This document shows positions 46,399 to 57,689 of a stretch of 64,000 nucleotides of DNA, piece after piece (the first letter of the stretch is position 1; every line of letters starts with the position of its first letter). The DNA is taken from positions 52,491,947 to 52,555,946 of the forward strand of contig NC_081552.1 of the NCBI RefSeq assembly GCF_963082655.1. The letters are read 5' to 3'. The notes beneath the pieces were generated by a model. It had not been told where the DNA came from and ran no database searches. It worked only from the letters and a program-made list of their open reading frames with translations. This DNA is from Stomoxys calcitrans (Eukaryota > Arthropoda > Insecta > Diptera > Muscidae). Both the position numbers and the translations under genes were made by a program.

Positions 46399-48018
46399 TA
46401 TACCCTCCACCATAAGATGGGGGGTATACTAATTTCGTCATTCTGATTGTAACTACTCGAAATATTCGTCTGAGACCCCATAAAGTATATATATTCTTGA
46501 TCGTCGTGAAATTTTATGTCGATCTAGCCATGTCCGTCCGTCTGTCCGTCCGTCCGCCCGTCCGTCTGTCTGTCGAAAGCACGCTAACTTCCGAAGGAGT
46601 AAAGCTAGCCGCTTGAAATTTTGCACAAATACTTCTTATTAGTGTAGATCGGTTGGTATTGTAAATGGGCCATATCGGTCCATGTTTTGATATAGCTCCC
46701 ATATAAACCGATCTTGGGTCTTGACTTCTTGAGCCTCTAGAGTGCGCAATTCTTATCCGATTGGGATGAAATTTTGCACGACGTTTTTGTTATTATATCC
46801 AACAACTGTGCCAAGTATGGTTCAAATCGGTCCATAACCTGATATAGCTGACATATAAACCGATCTTAGGTCTTGACTTTTTGAGCCTCTAGAGTGCGCA
46901 ATTCTTATCCGATTGGAACGAAATTTCGCACGACGTGTTTTGTTATGATACCCAACAACTGTGCCAAGTATGGTTTAAATCGGTCCATAACCTGATATAG
47001 CTGCCATATAAACCGATCTGGGGTCTTGACTTCTTGAGCCTCTAGAGGGCACAATTCTTATCCGATTGAAATGAAATTTTGCACGACGTATTTTGTTACG
47101 ATATCCAACAACTGTGCCAAGTATGGTTCAAATCGGTCCATAACCTTATATAGCTGTCATATAAACCGATCTTGGGTCTTGACTTCTTGAGCCTCTAGAG
47201 GGCGCAGTTCTTATCCAATTTGAATGAATTTTGGCACGTAGTATTTTGTTATGATATCCAACAACTGTGCCAAATATGGTTCAAATCGGTTCATAACCTG
47301 ATATAGCTGTCATATAAACAGATCTGGGGTCTTGACTTCTTGAGCTTCTAGAGGACGCAGTTCCTATCCGATTTGGTTGAAAATTTTCATGAAGTATTTT
47401 ATTCTTACTTTCAACAACTGTGTCAAAAAAGGTTCAAATCGGTTCATAACCTGATCTTGACTTCTTGAGCCTCTAGAGTGCGCAATTCCTATCCGATTTG
47501 GCTGAAATTCCGCAAGACGTTTTTTATTGTTACTTTCAACAACTATGTCAAATAAAGTACAAGTCGGTTCATAACCTGATATAGCTGCCATATAAACCGA
47601 TCTGGGATCTTGACATCTTGAGCCTCTAGAGGTCGCAATTATTATCCGATTTGCCTGAAATTTTGTACGACGGATTCTCTCATGACCATTAACATATGTG
47701 TTTATTATGATCTGAATTGGTCTATAGGCCGATACAGCTCCCATAGAAATCGATCTCTCTATTTTACTTCTTGAGCCCACAAAGGGCGCAATTCTTATTC
47801 GAATTTACTGACATTTTACACAGGTCTCCAACATATAATTTAATTGTGGTCCAAACCGGACCATATTTTGATATCGCTCTAATAGCAGAGCAAATCTTTT
47901 CTTATATCCTTTTTTTGTGCCTAAGAAGAGATGCCGGGAAAAAAACTGGACAAATGCGATCCATGTCGGAGGGTATATAAGATTCGGCCCGGCCGAACTT
48001 AGCTCGCTTTTACTTGTT
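46399..48018 (+). mobile_element. DINE-1-like element E32 (class A, complete) inside an RTE copy
   Basis: Head 'tataccctccaccataagat', core, a long CCGTCCG run, about eight monomers, tail 'ggagggtatataagattcgg' and CCCGGCCGAACTTAGCTCGC with TTTTACTTGTT. Flanks 'acattatctattttgttt' and 'cgtgttttgatcg' are contiguous in the RTE copy at 58.1 kb, so the insertion point lies within a T-rich string, in line with T-T targeting reported for Helentrons. Confidence 0.92.
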
Positions 48019-48055
48019 CGTGTTTTGATCGGGCGCCAGCCATGCAACCTTGGGA
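48019..48055 (-). mobile_element. RTE copy 2, continuation beyond E32
   Basis: 'cgtgttttgatcgggcgcca' and 'gccatgcaacctt' correspond to 'cgtgttttgatcgtttgaca', 'gccatgtggctttg' in the RTE copy near 58098-58135. The match fades after about 35 bp. Confidence 0.7.
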
Positions 48056-48119
48056 ATGGGGCGGGTCGATTTTTTTCTTTTTAATCGTGTAGTAAAAACG
48101 TTAAGTACATAAAACTCTA

Positions 48120-48590
<471 letters not shown>

Positions 48591-48597
<7 letters not shown>

Positions 48598-48706
48598 TTA
48601 CATGTTGTTGTTGTAGCCACATTACTTGTAGAGGTAGCAATCCTCGTCCAAATCGTTACATGTTGTTGTTGTAGCCACATTACTTGTACAGGTAGCAATC
48701 CTGGTC
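48591..48706. repeat. Two 58-bp tandem copies at a DINE/LINE junction
   Basis: 'caaatcgttacatgttgttg' through 'aggtagcaatcct' occurs at 48591 and again at 48649. The unit includes the end of the DINE monomer and the start of the next repeat (tgttgttgttgtagccacat), so the junction itself was duplicated. Confidence 0.88.
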
Positions 48707-48960
48707 CGGTGGTCCGGTCCGGTGGCTATTGGGTATTTAAAGGCGCCAATAATTCGCTCTGCCACATCGAATATCATAGGCACTCAGTATTTGTGCAACT
48801 CCCGGTGCCGGCCGAACTTCACTGCGACTCTCCGCTCGATACCGCTGATTGTTCGCGACTGCCGTTGCAGCTACTCCGTATGGAGCATCCGACTATCCGT
48901 AGCATGTGGACGCATCCGGTAGCTCGCAGCTAAGCTTCTCGTGACAGCAATGAACACCTG
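48707..48960 (+). mobile_element. RTE-type LINE 5'-region fragment
   Basis: 'gggtatttaaaggcgccaat', 'aatatcataggcactcagta', 'ctgattgttcgcgactgccg', 'gcagctactccg' is the opposite-strand equivalent of 58800-59060, upstream of the RTE endonuclease frame. No coding part follows. A T15 tract at 49001-49015 precedes E34. Confidence 0.72.
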
Positions 48961-49049
48961 TAATATTCGTCTATGATATCTTTCTATTTAAATTTTGTAA
49001 TTTTTTTTTTTTTTTGCAGGGAAAGCGAGGCCTAAATATTTCCCATTTT

Positions 49050-50453
49050 TATACCCTCCACCATAGGATGGGGGGTATACTAATTTTGTCATTCTGTTTG
49101 TAACTACTCGAAATATTCGTCTGAGACCCCATAACGTACATATATTCTTGATCGTCGCGACACTTTATGTCGATCTAGCCATGTCCGCCTGTCCGTCTGT
49201 CTGTCGAAAGCTCGCTAACTTCTGAAGGAGTAAAGCTAGCCGCTTGAAATTTTGCACAAATACTTCTTATTAGTGTAGGTCGGTTGGTATTGTAAATAGG
49301 CCATATCGGCACATGTTTTCATATAGCAGCCATATAAACCGATCTTGGGTCTTGACTTCTTGAGCTTCTAGAGTGCGCGATTCTTATCCGATTGAAATGA
49401 AATTTTGCAAGACATGTTTTGTTATGATATCCAAAAATTGTGCCAAGTACGATTCAGCTCGGTCCATAACCTGATATAGCTGCCACATCGGTCCATGTTT
49501 TCATATAGCTGGCATATAAGCCGATTTTGGGTCTTGACTTCTTGAGCCTCTAGAGTGCGCAATTCTTATCCGATTGGATCGAAGTTTGTTTTGTAACGAT
49601 ATCCAACAACTATGCTAAGTATGGTTCAAATCGGTCCATGTTTTGATATAGCTGCCATATAAAGCGATCTGGGGTCTTGACTTCTTGAGCCTCTAGAGGG
49701 CGCAATTCTTGAAATTTTGCACATAGTGTTTTGATATCACTTCCAACAACTGTGCCAAGTATGGTTTATATCAGTCCATAACCTGGTATAGCTGCCATAT
49801 AAACCGATCTTGGGTCTTGACTTCGTGAGCATTTAGAAGGCGGAATTCTTATCCGATTTGACTGAAGTTTTGCAGAATGTGTTTTAGTCTTACTTAAAAC
49901 AACTGTGCGAAGTATGGTTTAAATCGGTCCTTAACCTGATGTAGCTGCCATATAAGCCGATCTTGGGTCTTGACTTCTTGAGCCTCTAGAGGGCGCAATT
50001 CTCATCCAATATGACTGATATTTTGCACATAGTGTTTTGATATCACTTCCAACAACAGTGCGAAGTATGGTTCAAATCGGTCCATAACCTGATATAGCTG
50101 CTATATAAACCCATCTTGGGTCTTGACTTCTTGAGCTTTTAGAAGACGCAATTCCTATCCGTTTTGCAGAGATTTTGTACAACGGCTTCCTCCATGGCCT
50201 TCAACATACGTGTGCAATATGGTATGAATCGATCTATTGCTTGACACAGCTCCCATATAAACCGATCTCCTGATTTGGTTCTTGAGCCCCGAATTGGACT
50301 ATAACTTAATAAAGATCCACCTCCTCCTCCGCCCATATTCATTATTCTTTGTTTGCCTAAAAAGAGATACTGCGCAAAGAACTCGACAGATGCGATCCAT
50401 GGTGGAGAGTATATAAGATTCGGCCCGGCCGAAATTAGCACGCTCTTACTTGT
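49050..50453 (+). mobile_element. DINE-1-like element E34 (class A, complete)
   Basis: Head 'tataccctccaccataggat', core, CCGCCTGTCCGTCTGTC. About seven monomers, some with deletions (for example near 49590 and 49710), and tail 'ggtggagagtatataagatt' with TTCGGCCCGGCCGAAATTAGC and CTCTTACTTGT. Confidence 0.9.
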
Positions 50454-50622
50454 CCTTATTCGATTTCGGGGATTTTTACTTTTGACTTTTTCTTGCCTAT
50501 GGCAAATGGTTACTTGTAAGCAAAGACCATCGCTGCCTTTAATTTCTATGCAATCGATTGCGATTTAGCTATTTCCAAATTTTCCTTTAAAGTTCTTTGC
50601 TACCCAACATTTTGCAAATTTC

Positions 50623-50663
50623 ATTTCTCATTGTCTATACTCATCGTGTAGACAATGAGAAAT
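50623..50663. repeat. 15-bp perfect inverted repeat (stem-loop)
   Basis: ATTTCTCATTGTCTA (50623-50637) and TAGACAATGAGAAAT (50649-50663) are exact reverse complements with 11 bases between. The stem can extend inward by one T-G and two Watson-Crick pairs to leave a 5-base loop. No other repeat family present nearby. Confidence 0.85.
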
Positions 50664-50796
50664 TTATTTATTCGAGAATTAATTTCCTTCCTTTGGTTAC
50701 CAAGTGGCAGTATTTCTGAAATGACAAGTGACGATTTGTAACTAATTTGTAATCATGTTTTTTTAAATAGCCATTTCGAACTTCGTAAAAATTAGG

Positions 50797-51114
50797 TTGC
50801 TTCCATCTTATTCTGGATGCCGAAGAAACCACATCGATCGATTCAACGAAAATAGTCGAAAGTTATTGGAGCCATCCTTCAAAGAACACTTTTTTCGAGT
50901 TAATCCACACGTGTATTACAAAGAGATCGAAAAAAAATTTGCAAAAGCTGTGAAAACATCGTTTTTAACCAGAGCTTATGTATCACACTTTATATGCCTT
51001 CTGTCGATGATTTTTGCTTTGGAAATTCTGTGTCTCTGCTGGACGGATATATCAGCGATTTCTGTCATTTGCTTCCACGAGAAGAAAGACTCTTCTGACT
51101 GTGCCTCTGTCTAA
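50797..51114 (+). CDS. Unrecognised 105-codon open frame
   Basis: Starts with ATG and stays open for 105 codons outside any identified repeat. The translation has a charged middle (EHFFRVNPHVYYKEIEKKFA) and then a hydrophobic stretch (VSHFICLLSMIFALEILCL) that could be membrane-spanning. I recognise no family, see no splice or promoter evidence, and no neighbour suggests a role. It could be a chance frame, an exon or a decayed gene copy. Confidence 0.2.
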   Translation: MLPSYSGCRRNHIDRFNENSRKLLEPSFKEHFFRVNPHVYYKEIEKKFAKAVKTSFLTRAYVSHFICLLSMIFALEILCLCWTDISAISVICFHEKKDSSDCASV

Positions 51115-51370
51115 AACCACTGTGCCTCTGCCCAAGACATCTGGTGCGGCTACCTAAAAACATGAAGTCCTCTTTTGCTGCTCGGTGCAGTACACAAATC
51201 CATGCCATAACCATAAGTGAGACGTTGTTATTTCCATTGTTCACCTACTCAGACATAACCTACACCCATCACCTGCCATCCCCAGCATTAAACAAGAGAA
51301 GACGTAACATCATGAAAATTTGAACCTTTCTTGAATAATTTAACTATAAGTGTTTTTGACTAAGTATAAA

Positions 51371-52520
51371 AAAAAGTTCGGCCGAGCCGAATCTTGTATA
51401 ACCTCCACCATAGATCGCATTTGTCGAGCTCTATGCGCGGTATCTCTTTTTATGCTATCGGAGCTATATCAAGTTATAATCCCATTCGGACCATAAATGA
51501 ATGCTGAACATTGTAGAAGCCATTGTATAATATTTCAGTTCATTCGGATAAGATTTGCGCAGTGTCAGGGCTTAAGAAGCAAAATCGGGAGATAGGTTTA
51601 TATGGGAGCTGTATCAAGCTATTAATCGATGCAGACCATATTAGACACGTATATTGAAGGTCATGAGAGAAGCCGTTGAACAAAATTTCTGCCAAATCGG
51701 ATGATAATTGCGCCCTCTAGAGGCTCAAGAAGTCGAGATCCCAGATAGGTTTATATGGCAGCTATATCAGGTTATGTTCCGATTCGCGCCATACTTAGAA
51801 CAGTTATTGAAAGTCGTAACAAAACACCTCATGCAAAATGTCAGCCAAATCGGATGAGCACTGCGCGCTCTATTGACTCAAGAAGTCAAGATCCAAGATC
51901 GGTTTATATGACAGCTATACCAGATTATGAACCGATTTGAATTATACTAAACACAGTTGTTGGAAGTGATACCAAAACACTTCGTGCAAAATTTCAGTCA
52001 AATCGGATGTGAATTGCGCCCTCTAGAGGTTCAAGGCTAAAGATCGGATAAGAATTGTGCGCTCTAGTGGCTGAAGAAGTCAAGACCCGAGATCGGTTTA
52101 TATGGCAGCTATATCAGGTTATGTATCGATTTCAACCATACTTAGCACAGTTGTTGGAAGTCGTAATAAAACACATCATGCTAAATTTCAGCCAAATCGG
52201 ATAAGAATTGTGCCCTCTAGTGGCTCAAGAAGTCAAGACTCGAGATCGGTTTATATGGCAGCTATATCAAAACGTGGACCGATATAGCCCATTTACAATC
52301 CCGACCGACCTACACAAATAAGGAGTATTTGTGCAAAATTGCAAGCAGCTAGCCTTACTCCTTCGAAAGTTAGCGTGTTTTCGACAGACGGACGGACATG
52401 GCTAAATCGACTTAAAATGTCACGACGAAACAAGAATATATATACTTTATAGGGTTTTGGTCGAATATTTCGAGGAGTTGCAAACAGAATGACGAAATTA
52501 GTATACCCCCATCCTATGGT
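51371..52520 (-). mobile_element. DINE-1-like element E35 (class A, nearly complete)
   Basis: Tail side TTCGGCCGAGCCGAA, 'cttgtataacctccaccata', 'atcgcatttgtcgagctcta', then six minus-strand monomers, CGACAGACGGACGGACATGG, the core and a head cut at 'cccccatcctatggt'. One A of the usual tail AACAAGT string is altered. Confidence 0.87.
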
Positions 52521-52614
52521 AATTTACCTTCAAAACAGTAGAAGACATTTTAAAACCCTTTCTTCTGCTATCTAATTTAACATGAGTGTTGTTGTTGTAA
52601 CAGTTTGCTGTGTT

Positions 52615-53610
52615 CTATCTTTCGTCTGCTTGATTCTGTTGAGTATCAAGACCTAGGAACTCTGCGACTAAAATGGGGTGCGTCCATAGGCATCTGGGTC
52701 TGAGTCGATTGAGTCTGGCCGGGCAGTTAAACGGGTGACGTGTATCGTGCGGTGCCTGGTTACAATCGGGACATACATCTTGCGCGTCGGCATCAATCTT
52801 TGCTAGAGGTTCTCTCTTGCAGCGTTGAACCTCACGCTCTAGATCATGTAGATCTACCTTAAAGCTTCTGGGCGGTGAATATCTATCCACAAGATGATGA
52901 TTTGGATGGTCTCTGCAATAACAGCCCGAAAGTAATTGCTTAGACAGCATGTAGTTATGACTTCGCACTGGTAGGACCGTCGCAGTTCGGAGGGCGGCAA
53001 TGTGACAGATCTGAATATCATTCCACTGTGTGCACAAAGTTGACGAGACCGCACTGGCGCTGCATTACTTACCACAGACCGGCCAATTGCTTTGTAGGTT
53101 TCTTGGTCTGCACCCCAAGTGCTGCCAGCAAGTGGCTGGAGCATCTTGTTTCTACTTTTGACTTTATCGCAAATTGCTGTGGCATGTGGGGAGAATGTGT
53201 AAGAGCTGTCAAATGTAACGCCTAGTATTTTGGGACATTTGATGGCCGGAATCATTTCTCCATCGACGATCACAGTCACCTCGTTATTCACCTCACGCGT
53301 ATTTGAAGTGAACAGTGTGGCTGAAGAATTGGTGGCAGATATCTTCAGATTTCTTGTAGCGAAATAAGAGAGTTCGTTGAGGTAGACGTTCAACCTATCG
53401 CAGATGTCAACAAGGGGTGGTGGGCCTGATGCCATGATCGTACAATCGCCCACATATGATACGATCTCTATGCCTTTTGGAGGAGGTGGCATGGAGGATA
53501 GGTAGAGGTTAAACAGTGCCGGAGATATCACCCTTGGGGAACTCCCTCTTTCACTCTACGGTGCTTCAACTTCTTATCCCTTAATTCCACAAATGACTGG
53601 CGACCACACA
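52615..53610 (-). pseudogene. LINE reverse transcriptase and C-terminal knuckle, broken
   Basis: The frame at 52854-53531 gives VISPALFNLYLSSMPPPPKG, IEIVSYVGDCTIMASG and KCPKILGVTFDSSYTFSPH, i.e. RT motifs B to E. The catalytic YADD is here YVGD, so one metal-binding Asp is lost. Just upstream 'RVKEGVPQG'-like codons are shifted out of frame. A second frame (52615-53037) carries CKREPLAKIDADAQDVCPDC and HPFNCPARLNRL, a CX2C...H...C knuckle typical of LINE ORF2 ends. A frame change lies between the two. This cannot encode an active RT. Confidence 0.85.
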
Positions 53611-53905
53611 GAGGTTATGAAGTCGGGTGGTCGGTCGATGGTGAGAATTATGAGGAGGTGGTAGGACCCCCTGCACCTCCTCGTAATCCTAGTGGGGGCA
53701 TCCTCATTCACCGTGCAAACTGCTCTGCCAAGCTATGCCACGTTGGTCGTTACCTAGGGGAGAATGCCATTAAGTGTGATGGGCATTAAAGTCCTCTACA
53801 ACCAAACGATATGGCCAGATAGTAACCCACTTATGTCGGGGTTGTAAGCTTGGTCATTAATCGGGACACAGCTACCACCCGGCGGTATGTACACGTTGTA
53901 TAGCT

Positions 53906-54202
53906 CTATCCGGCAGTACCGGATCTGACTACTATCCCCATGCACTCCATGTAGGGGTCACTAGCGCCAGGCGCAGGCGAGATGGGTCTATATTGCACGG
54001 AATGGTGTATCACGAAGGCCAATCCCCCACCTCCATTCCTTGAGCGATCCTTACGTAGCACATTGTATCCGTGACAACTGTGCAAGCTGCAGGTGCTGGC
54101 CAGCTTTGTCTCCTGCATCGCTGCGACCAATATATCTTTCCGACTCGTGAAATCCACAATCTCGTCGATCATGCCACGGAGACCGTTGCAGTTTAGTTGC
54201 AA
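53906..54202 (-). pseudogene. LINE AP-endonuclease N-terminal fragment
   Basis: The frame reads LNCNGLRGMIDEIVDF, then AAMQETKLA with the catalytic Glu, and RNGGGGLAFVIHHSVQY. This is the beginning of an exonuclease/endonuclease/phosphatase-fold LINE endonuclease. The later motifs (GDFN, SDH) are absent; the ~300 bp toward the RT only partly align in other frames. The usual target-nicking role is lost. Confidence 0.82.
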
Positions 54203-54259
54203 AAATGATACATTTCCCGGAATTGGCCTGGCAATATTTGGACTGGGATGCTACCGTAG

Positions 54260-54600
54260 CGTAAATTGCCGTACGGGAGAGGTCGGGGGTGTCACATAGT
54301 CCGACGACGAGGACGCAGAAGGCGATGACGACGACGCTTGTGACCCACTGCTGGCTATGTTCGCACAGCACCTTGCCATATAACCAGTATGAATATACTC
54401 CCAAAGTGAAGTGAGGCCAGAGCAAGATCGGAAATGTACCCACTCCATGCACCGGTTACACCTCACCGACACCGACCGATGTTGGAGGCGGTTCTGGCAA
54501 ACCGAACAGAACCAGGGTCCGGGGTTATTTTCAATCCCGGCACGGACCAGAAGCTTGCGGAGAAGGCACTCCGGGATGTGCCACTGCCATGACGAAAGAA
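54260..54600 (-). pseudogene. LINE N-terminal PHD-type finger with 2A-like motif
   Basis: On the minus strand one frame gives RKLLVRAGIENNPGP directly followed by WFCSVCQN, then VRCNRCMEWVHFRSC and a final Cys pair (MARCC). The Cys/His order fits a PHD-type zinc finger. NPGP preceded by Glu-x recalls 2A ribosome-skipping peptides (consensus D-V/I-E-x-N-P-G-P), known from some non-LTR elements; here the Asp is missing. A Ser-rich linker (SSSSPSASSSSD) follows. Its link to the endonuclease requires a frame change. Confidence 0.75.
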
Positions 54601-54769
54601 GACGAACACGTACACTGAGGCGGCAGCCCTTGCCGATGAGGGTTCCATCGGGTCAATCCGGTGCGTATAACCGGCTGCCATGGGATTGAATATGCGTGTA
54701 CGCGAAACATGAGTGTACGCGAAACCTATGAATGAGAGACATTCCATGAAAGCAATATCATCCACGCCT

Positions 54770-56043
54770 TATACCCTCCACCGTAGGATGGGGGTATTCT
54801 AATTTCGTCATTTTGTTTGTAACTCCTCGAATAATTCGTCTAAGACCCCATAACGTACATATATTCTTGATCGTCATGACATTTTAAGTCGAACTAGCCA
54901 TGTCCGTCCGTCTGTTCGTCCGTCTGTCCGTCCGTCCGTCTGTCTGTCGAAAGCACGCTAACTTTCGAAGGAGTAAAGCTAGCTGCTTGCAATTTTGCAG
55001 AAATACTTTTTATTAGTGTAGGTCGGTTGGGACTGTAAATGGGCTATATCGGTCCACGTTTTGATATAGCTGCCATAAAAACCGATCTGGGATCTTGACT
55101 TCTTGAGTCGCTAGAGGGTACAATTCTTAACCGATATGGCTGAAATTTTGCATGAAGTGTTTTCTTATGTCTTCCAACAACTGTATTAAGAATGGTTCAA
55201 ATCTGTCCATAATCTGATATATCTGTCATATAAACCGATCTGGTATCTTGACTTCTTGAGCCGCTAGAGGGCACAATTCTTATCCGATTTGGCTGAAATT
55301 TTGCATGAGGTGTTTTGTTATGACTTCCAACAACTGTATTAAGAACGGTTCAAATCAGTCCATAATCTGATATAGCTGCCATATAAACCGATCTGGCCAT
55401 AGACCGATCTTGACTTCTTGAGCCGCTAGAGGGCACAATTCTTATCCGATTTGGCTGAAATTTTGCATGAGGTGTTTTCTTATGACTTCCAACAACTGTA
55501 TTAAGAATGGTTAAAATCAGTCCATTACCTGATATAGCTGCCATATAAACCGATCTCGGGTTTTGACTTCTTGGACCTCTAGAGAACGCAATTATTATCC
55601 GATTTTGCATGAGGTGTTTTGTTATGACTTTCAACAACTGTGTTAAGAATAGTTCAAATCGGTCCATAACCTGATATAGCTTCCATACAAACCGATCTCG
55701 GGTCTTGATTTCTTGAGCCACTAGTGGGTCGAAAATGGCATGAATCCACTCATAGCCTAATGCAGCTCCGCTATAAACCAATCTCCCTATTTTACTTCTT
55801 CAGCCCCTAAAGTGCTCTATTCTTACTAGATTTGGCTGACTTCTACTATGGTCTCCTACATTCAGTTCAACTATGGTCCGAAATGAACCATAACTTGATA
55901 TTGTTTCAATAACATAGCAATTCTTTTATTGAATCCTTTGTTTGCCTAAAAGGAGATACCGTGGCAAGAGCTCGATTAATGCGATCAATGGTGAAGGGTA
56001 CATAAAATTCGGCCCGGCCGCGCTTAGCATGCTTTTACTTGTT
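54770..56043 (+). mobile_element. DINE-1-like element E36 (class A, complete)
   Basis: Head 'tataccctccaccgtaggat', core, a CCGTCCGTCTGTTCG run, six monomers (ccaacaactgtattaagaat variant), tail 'gatcaatggtgaagggtaca' with TTCGGCCCGGCCG and TTTTACTTGTT. The hairpin's right arm is mutated. Confidence 0.9.
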
Positions 56044-56237
56044 TTACTTCGTAGTGTTATGCGTCATGAACATATAACAGAATTTATTAATGAGATGCAG
56101 TTCACATAATTTGTTATATCGGTATAATGTGTTATACAGCTCTCATGTAATGTCACTTCCACCCACTCTCTTTGATAACACGCTGCTCTTTGATCATAAC
56201 TATTGTAGTTTGCGAAAAAGGCACAAAATAGAAAAAA
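56044..56237. other. Unassigned AT-rich spacer
   Basis: About 190 bp between E36 and the LINE with no family match. At 56238-56251 it ends in AACAAGTAAAAGCG, the first bases of a minus-strand DINE tail, fused to LINE sequence. Confidence 0.4.
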
Positions 56238-56244
56238 CAAGTAA

Positions 56245-57634
56245 AAGCGCTTCCCGGTTTGCGTGTGCCACCGTGTTTGCCTTCAAAAGACTTCTTGGTG
56301 GAGCTTCTTCATCCATTCTGACAACATGACCTAGCCAACGCAGCCGTTGTATTTTGATGCGTGTAACTATGCTATCGTCGTCATACACCTCATACAGCTT
56401 GTGGTCCATACGTTGCCTATATTCTCCGTTAACGCAAAATGGTCCATATATTTTACGATGAATCTTAATCTCAAATACTCCAAGCACTGCCTTATCTGCT
56501 TTCACAAGTACCCATGCTTCAGAACCATGGCCTTGTTTCTAAACTGCTTACTTAGTCCAAAGTAGCATCTGTTTGCCAGTATTATTCTTCGCTTAATCTC
56601 AAAACTGGTGTCATTCGTTTGGGTTACGGCGGTGCCGAGGTACATAAAGTAGAGACCATCCATTTTGTCTTACCTCCATTTACTGCCAGACCCATTTTCA
56701 CCGACTCTCTTTCGATTGCGACCTATGATATCGATGTCATCGGCATAGGCGAGTAGCATTTGTTCTCTTGTGATTAGTGTACCATATCTATTCACTTCTG
56801 CATCTCGTATAATCTTCTCCAGCAGGATATTAAAGAAATCACGCGATAAGCTGTCTCCTTGTCTGAAACCTCGTTTGGTATTAAATGGTTCGGAGAGATT
56901 CTTTCCTGTTCTTACTGATGAATGCGTATCAGCAAGTGTCATCCTGCTCCTTGTCTGAAACCTCGTTTGGTATTAAATGGTTCGGAGAGATTCTTTCCTG
57001 TTCTTACTGATGAATGCGTATCAGCAAGTGTCATCCTGCAGATTCCAACTAATTTTGCAGGGGTACCAAACTCGGACATGGCTTGAAATACCTTTGAACG
57101 AAAAGGGGTCTTGAAGGTGGCTTTGTAGTCAACAAAGATATGGTAGGTGTTGATTTGTCCTTCTCGGGTCTTTTCCAGGATTTGGCACAGTGTGAATGTC
57201 TGGTCTAGGGTGGATTTACCAGGTCTAAAGCCGCATTGATAGGGCACAATTATCTCATTGACTTTAGGTTTTAACCTTGCACACAGTACGCTCGAGAGTA
57301 TCTTGTATGCGATGGGGAGGAGACTTATTCCTCTGTAGTTGGCACATTCCGTCTTGTCTCCTTTCGTGTGTACGGGATATAGTATGCTGAGGTTCCAATC
57401 ATCGGGTATGCGTTCTTCTAGCCAGATTGCGCAGATAAGCTGATGCATACGCCTTATCATCGTGTCGCCCCCGGTCTTAAATAGCTCAGCGGGTAACCCG
57501 TCGGCTCCTGCTGCCTTGTTGTTCTTTAGTCGGGTCACTACTACTTGGACCTCATTCTGACTAGGAGGTAAATATTCTATACCATCAACAGGGATTGGTT
57601 CTGCGGTATCCTCTTCGCCGCCAACATCGGACAC
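56245..57634 (-). pseudogene. RTE reverse transcriptase, frame-broken
   Basis: The upstream frame reads NNKAAGADGLPAELF, IPDDWNLSILYPVH, CANYRGISLLPIAYKILS, QCGFRPGKSTLDQTF and FVDYKATFKTPFRSKVFQAM (motif A Asp present). A second frame continues KRGFRQGDSLSRDFFNILLE and LLAYADDIDIIGRN, so the catalytic YADD is intact. The break is a perfect 92-bp tandem duplication at 56855-57038. Later, KIYGPFCVNGEYRQRMDHKL and RLRWLGHVVRMDEEAPPRSL form the RTE/BovB-type C-terminal part. The role would be target-primed reverse transcription in the nucleus; this copy cannot make the full protein. Confidence 0.92.
56855..57038. repeat. Perfect 92-bp tandem duplication inside RT
   Basis: The 92 bp from 'ctccttgtctgaaacctcg' to 'tcagcaagtgtcatcctg' occur twice without a single difference (56855-56946, 56947-57038). 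As 92 is not a multiple of three, the RT frame is shifted. Confidence 0.95.
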
Positions 57635-57689
57635 TAGCAGTTGGGTAAAATGTTATTTCCATATCCTCAGCATGTTATCTGTGTCAGTT

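Larger units (their letters stand above)
50454..51370. other. Intergenic DNA with a hairpin and one unexplained frame
   Basis: No family repeat. Holds the strong hairpin at 50623-50663 and the 105-codon frame at 50797-51114. The rest shows nothing recognised. Confidence 0.5.
52586..54766 (-). mobile_element. Non-LTR retrotransposon (PHD/EN/RT), decayed
   Basis: Read on the minus strand, a PHD-type finger, an AP-type endonuclease piece, RT motifs and a C-terminal CCHC-like knuckle come in normal LINE order. They end in an ACAACAACAAC-type tail at 52586-52600. Parts of the endonuclease and the early RT are deleted. The DINE element E36 lies at its 5' side. I would place it in the Jockey/CR1 part of the LINE tree, without certainty. 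Confidence 0.85.

Noticed and set aside
48990..49025. Splice acceptor (T15 then GCAG)
   Set aside because: Poly-T next to CAG is expected by chance here, and no exon-like frame follows.
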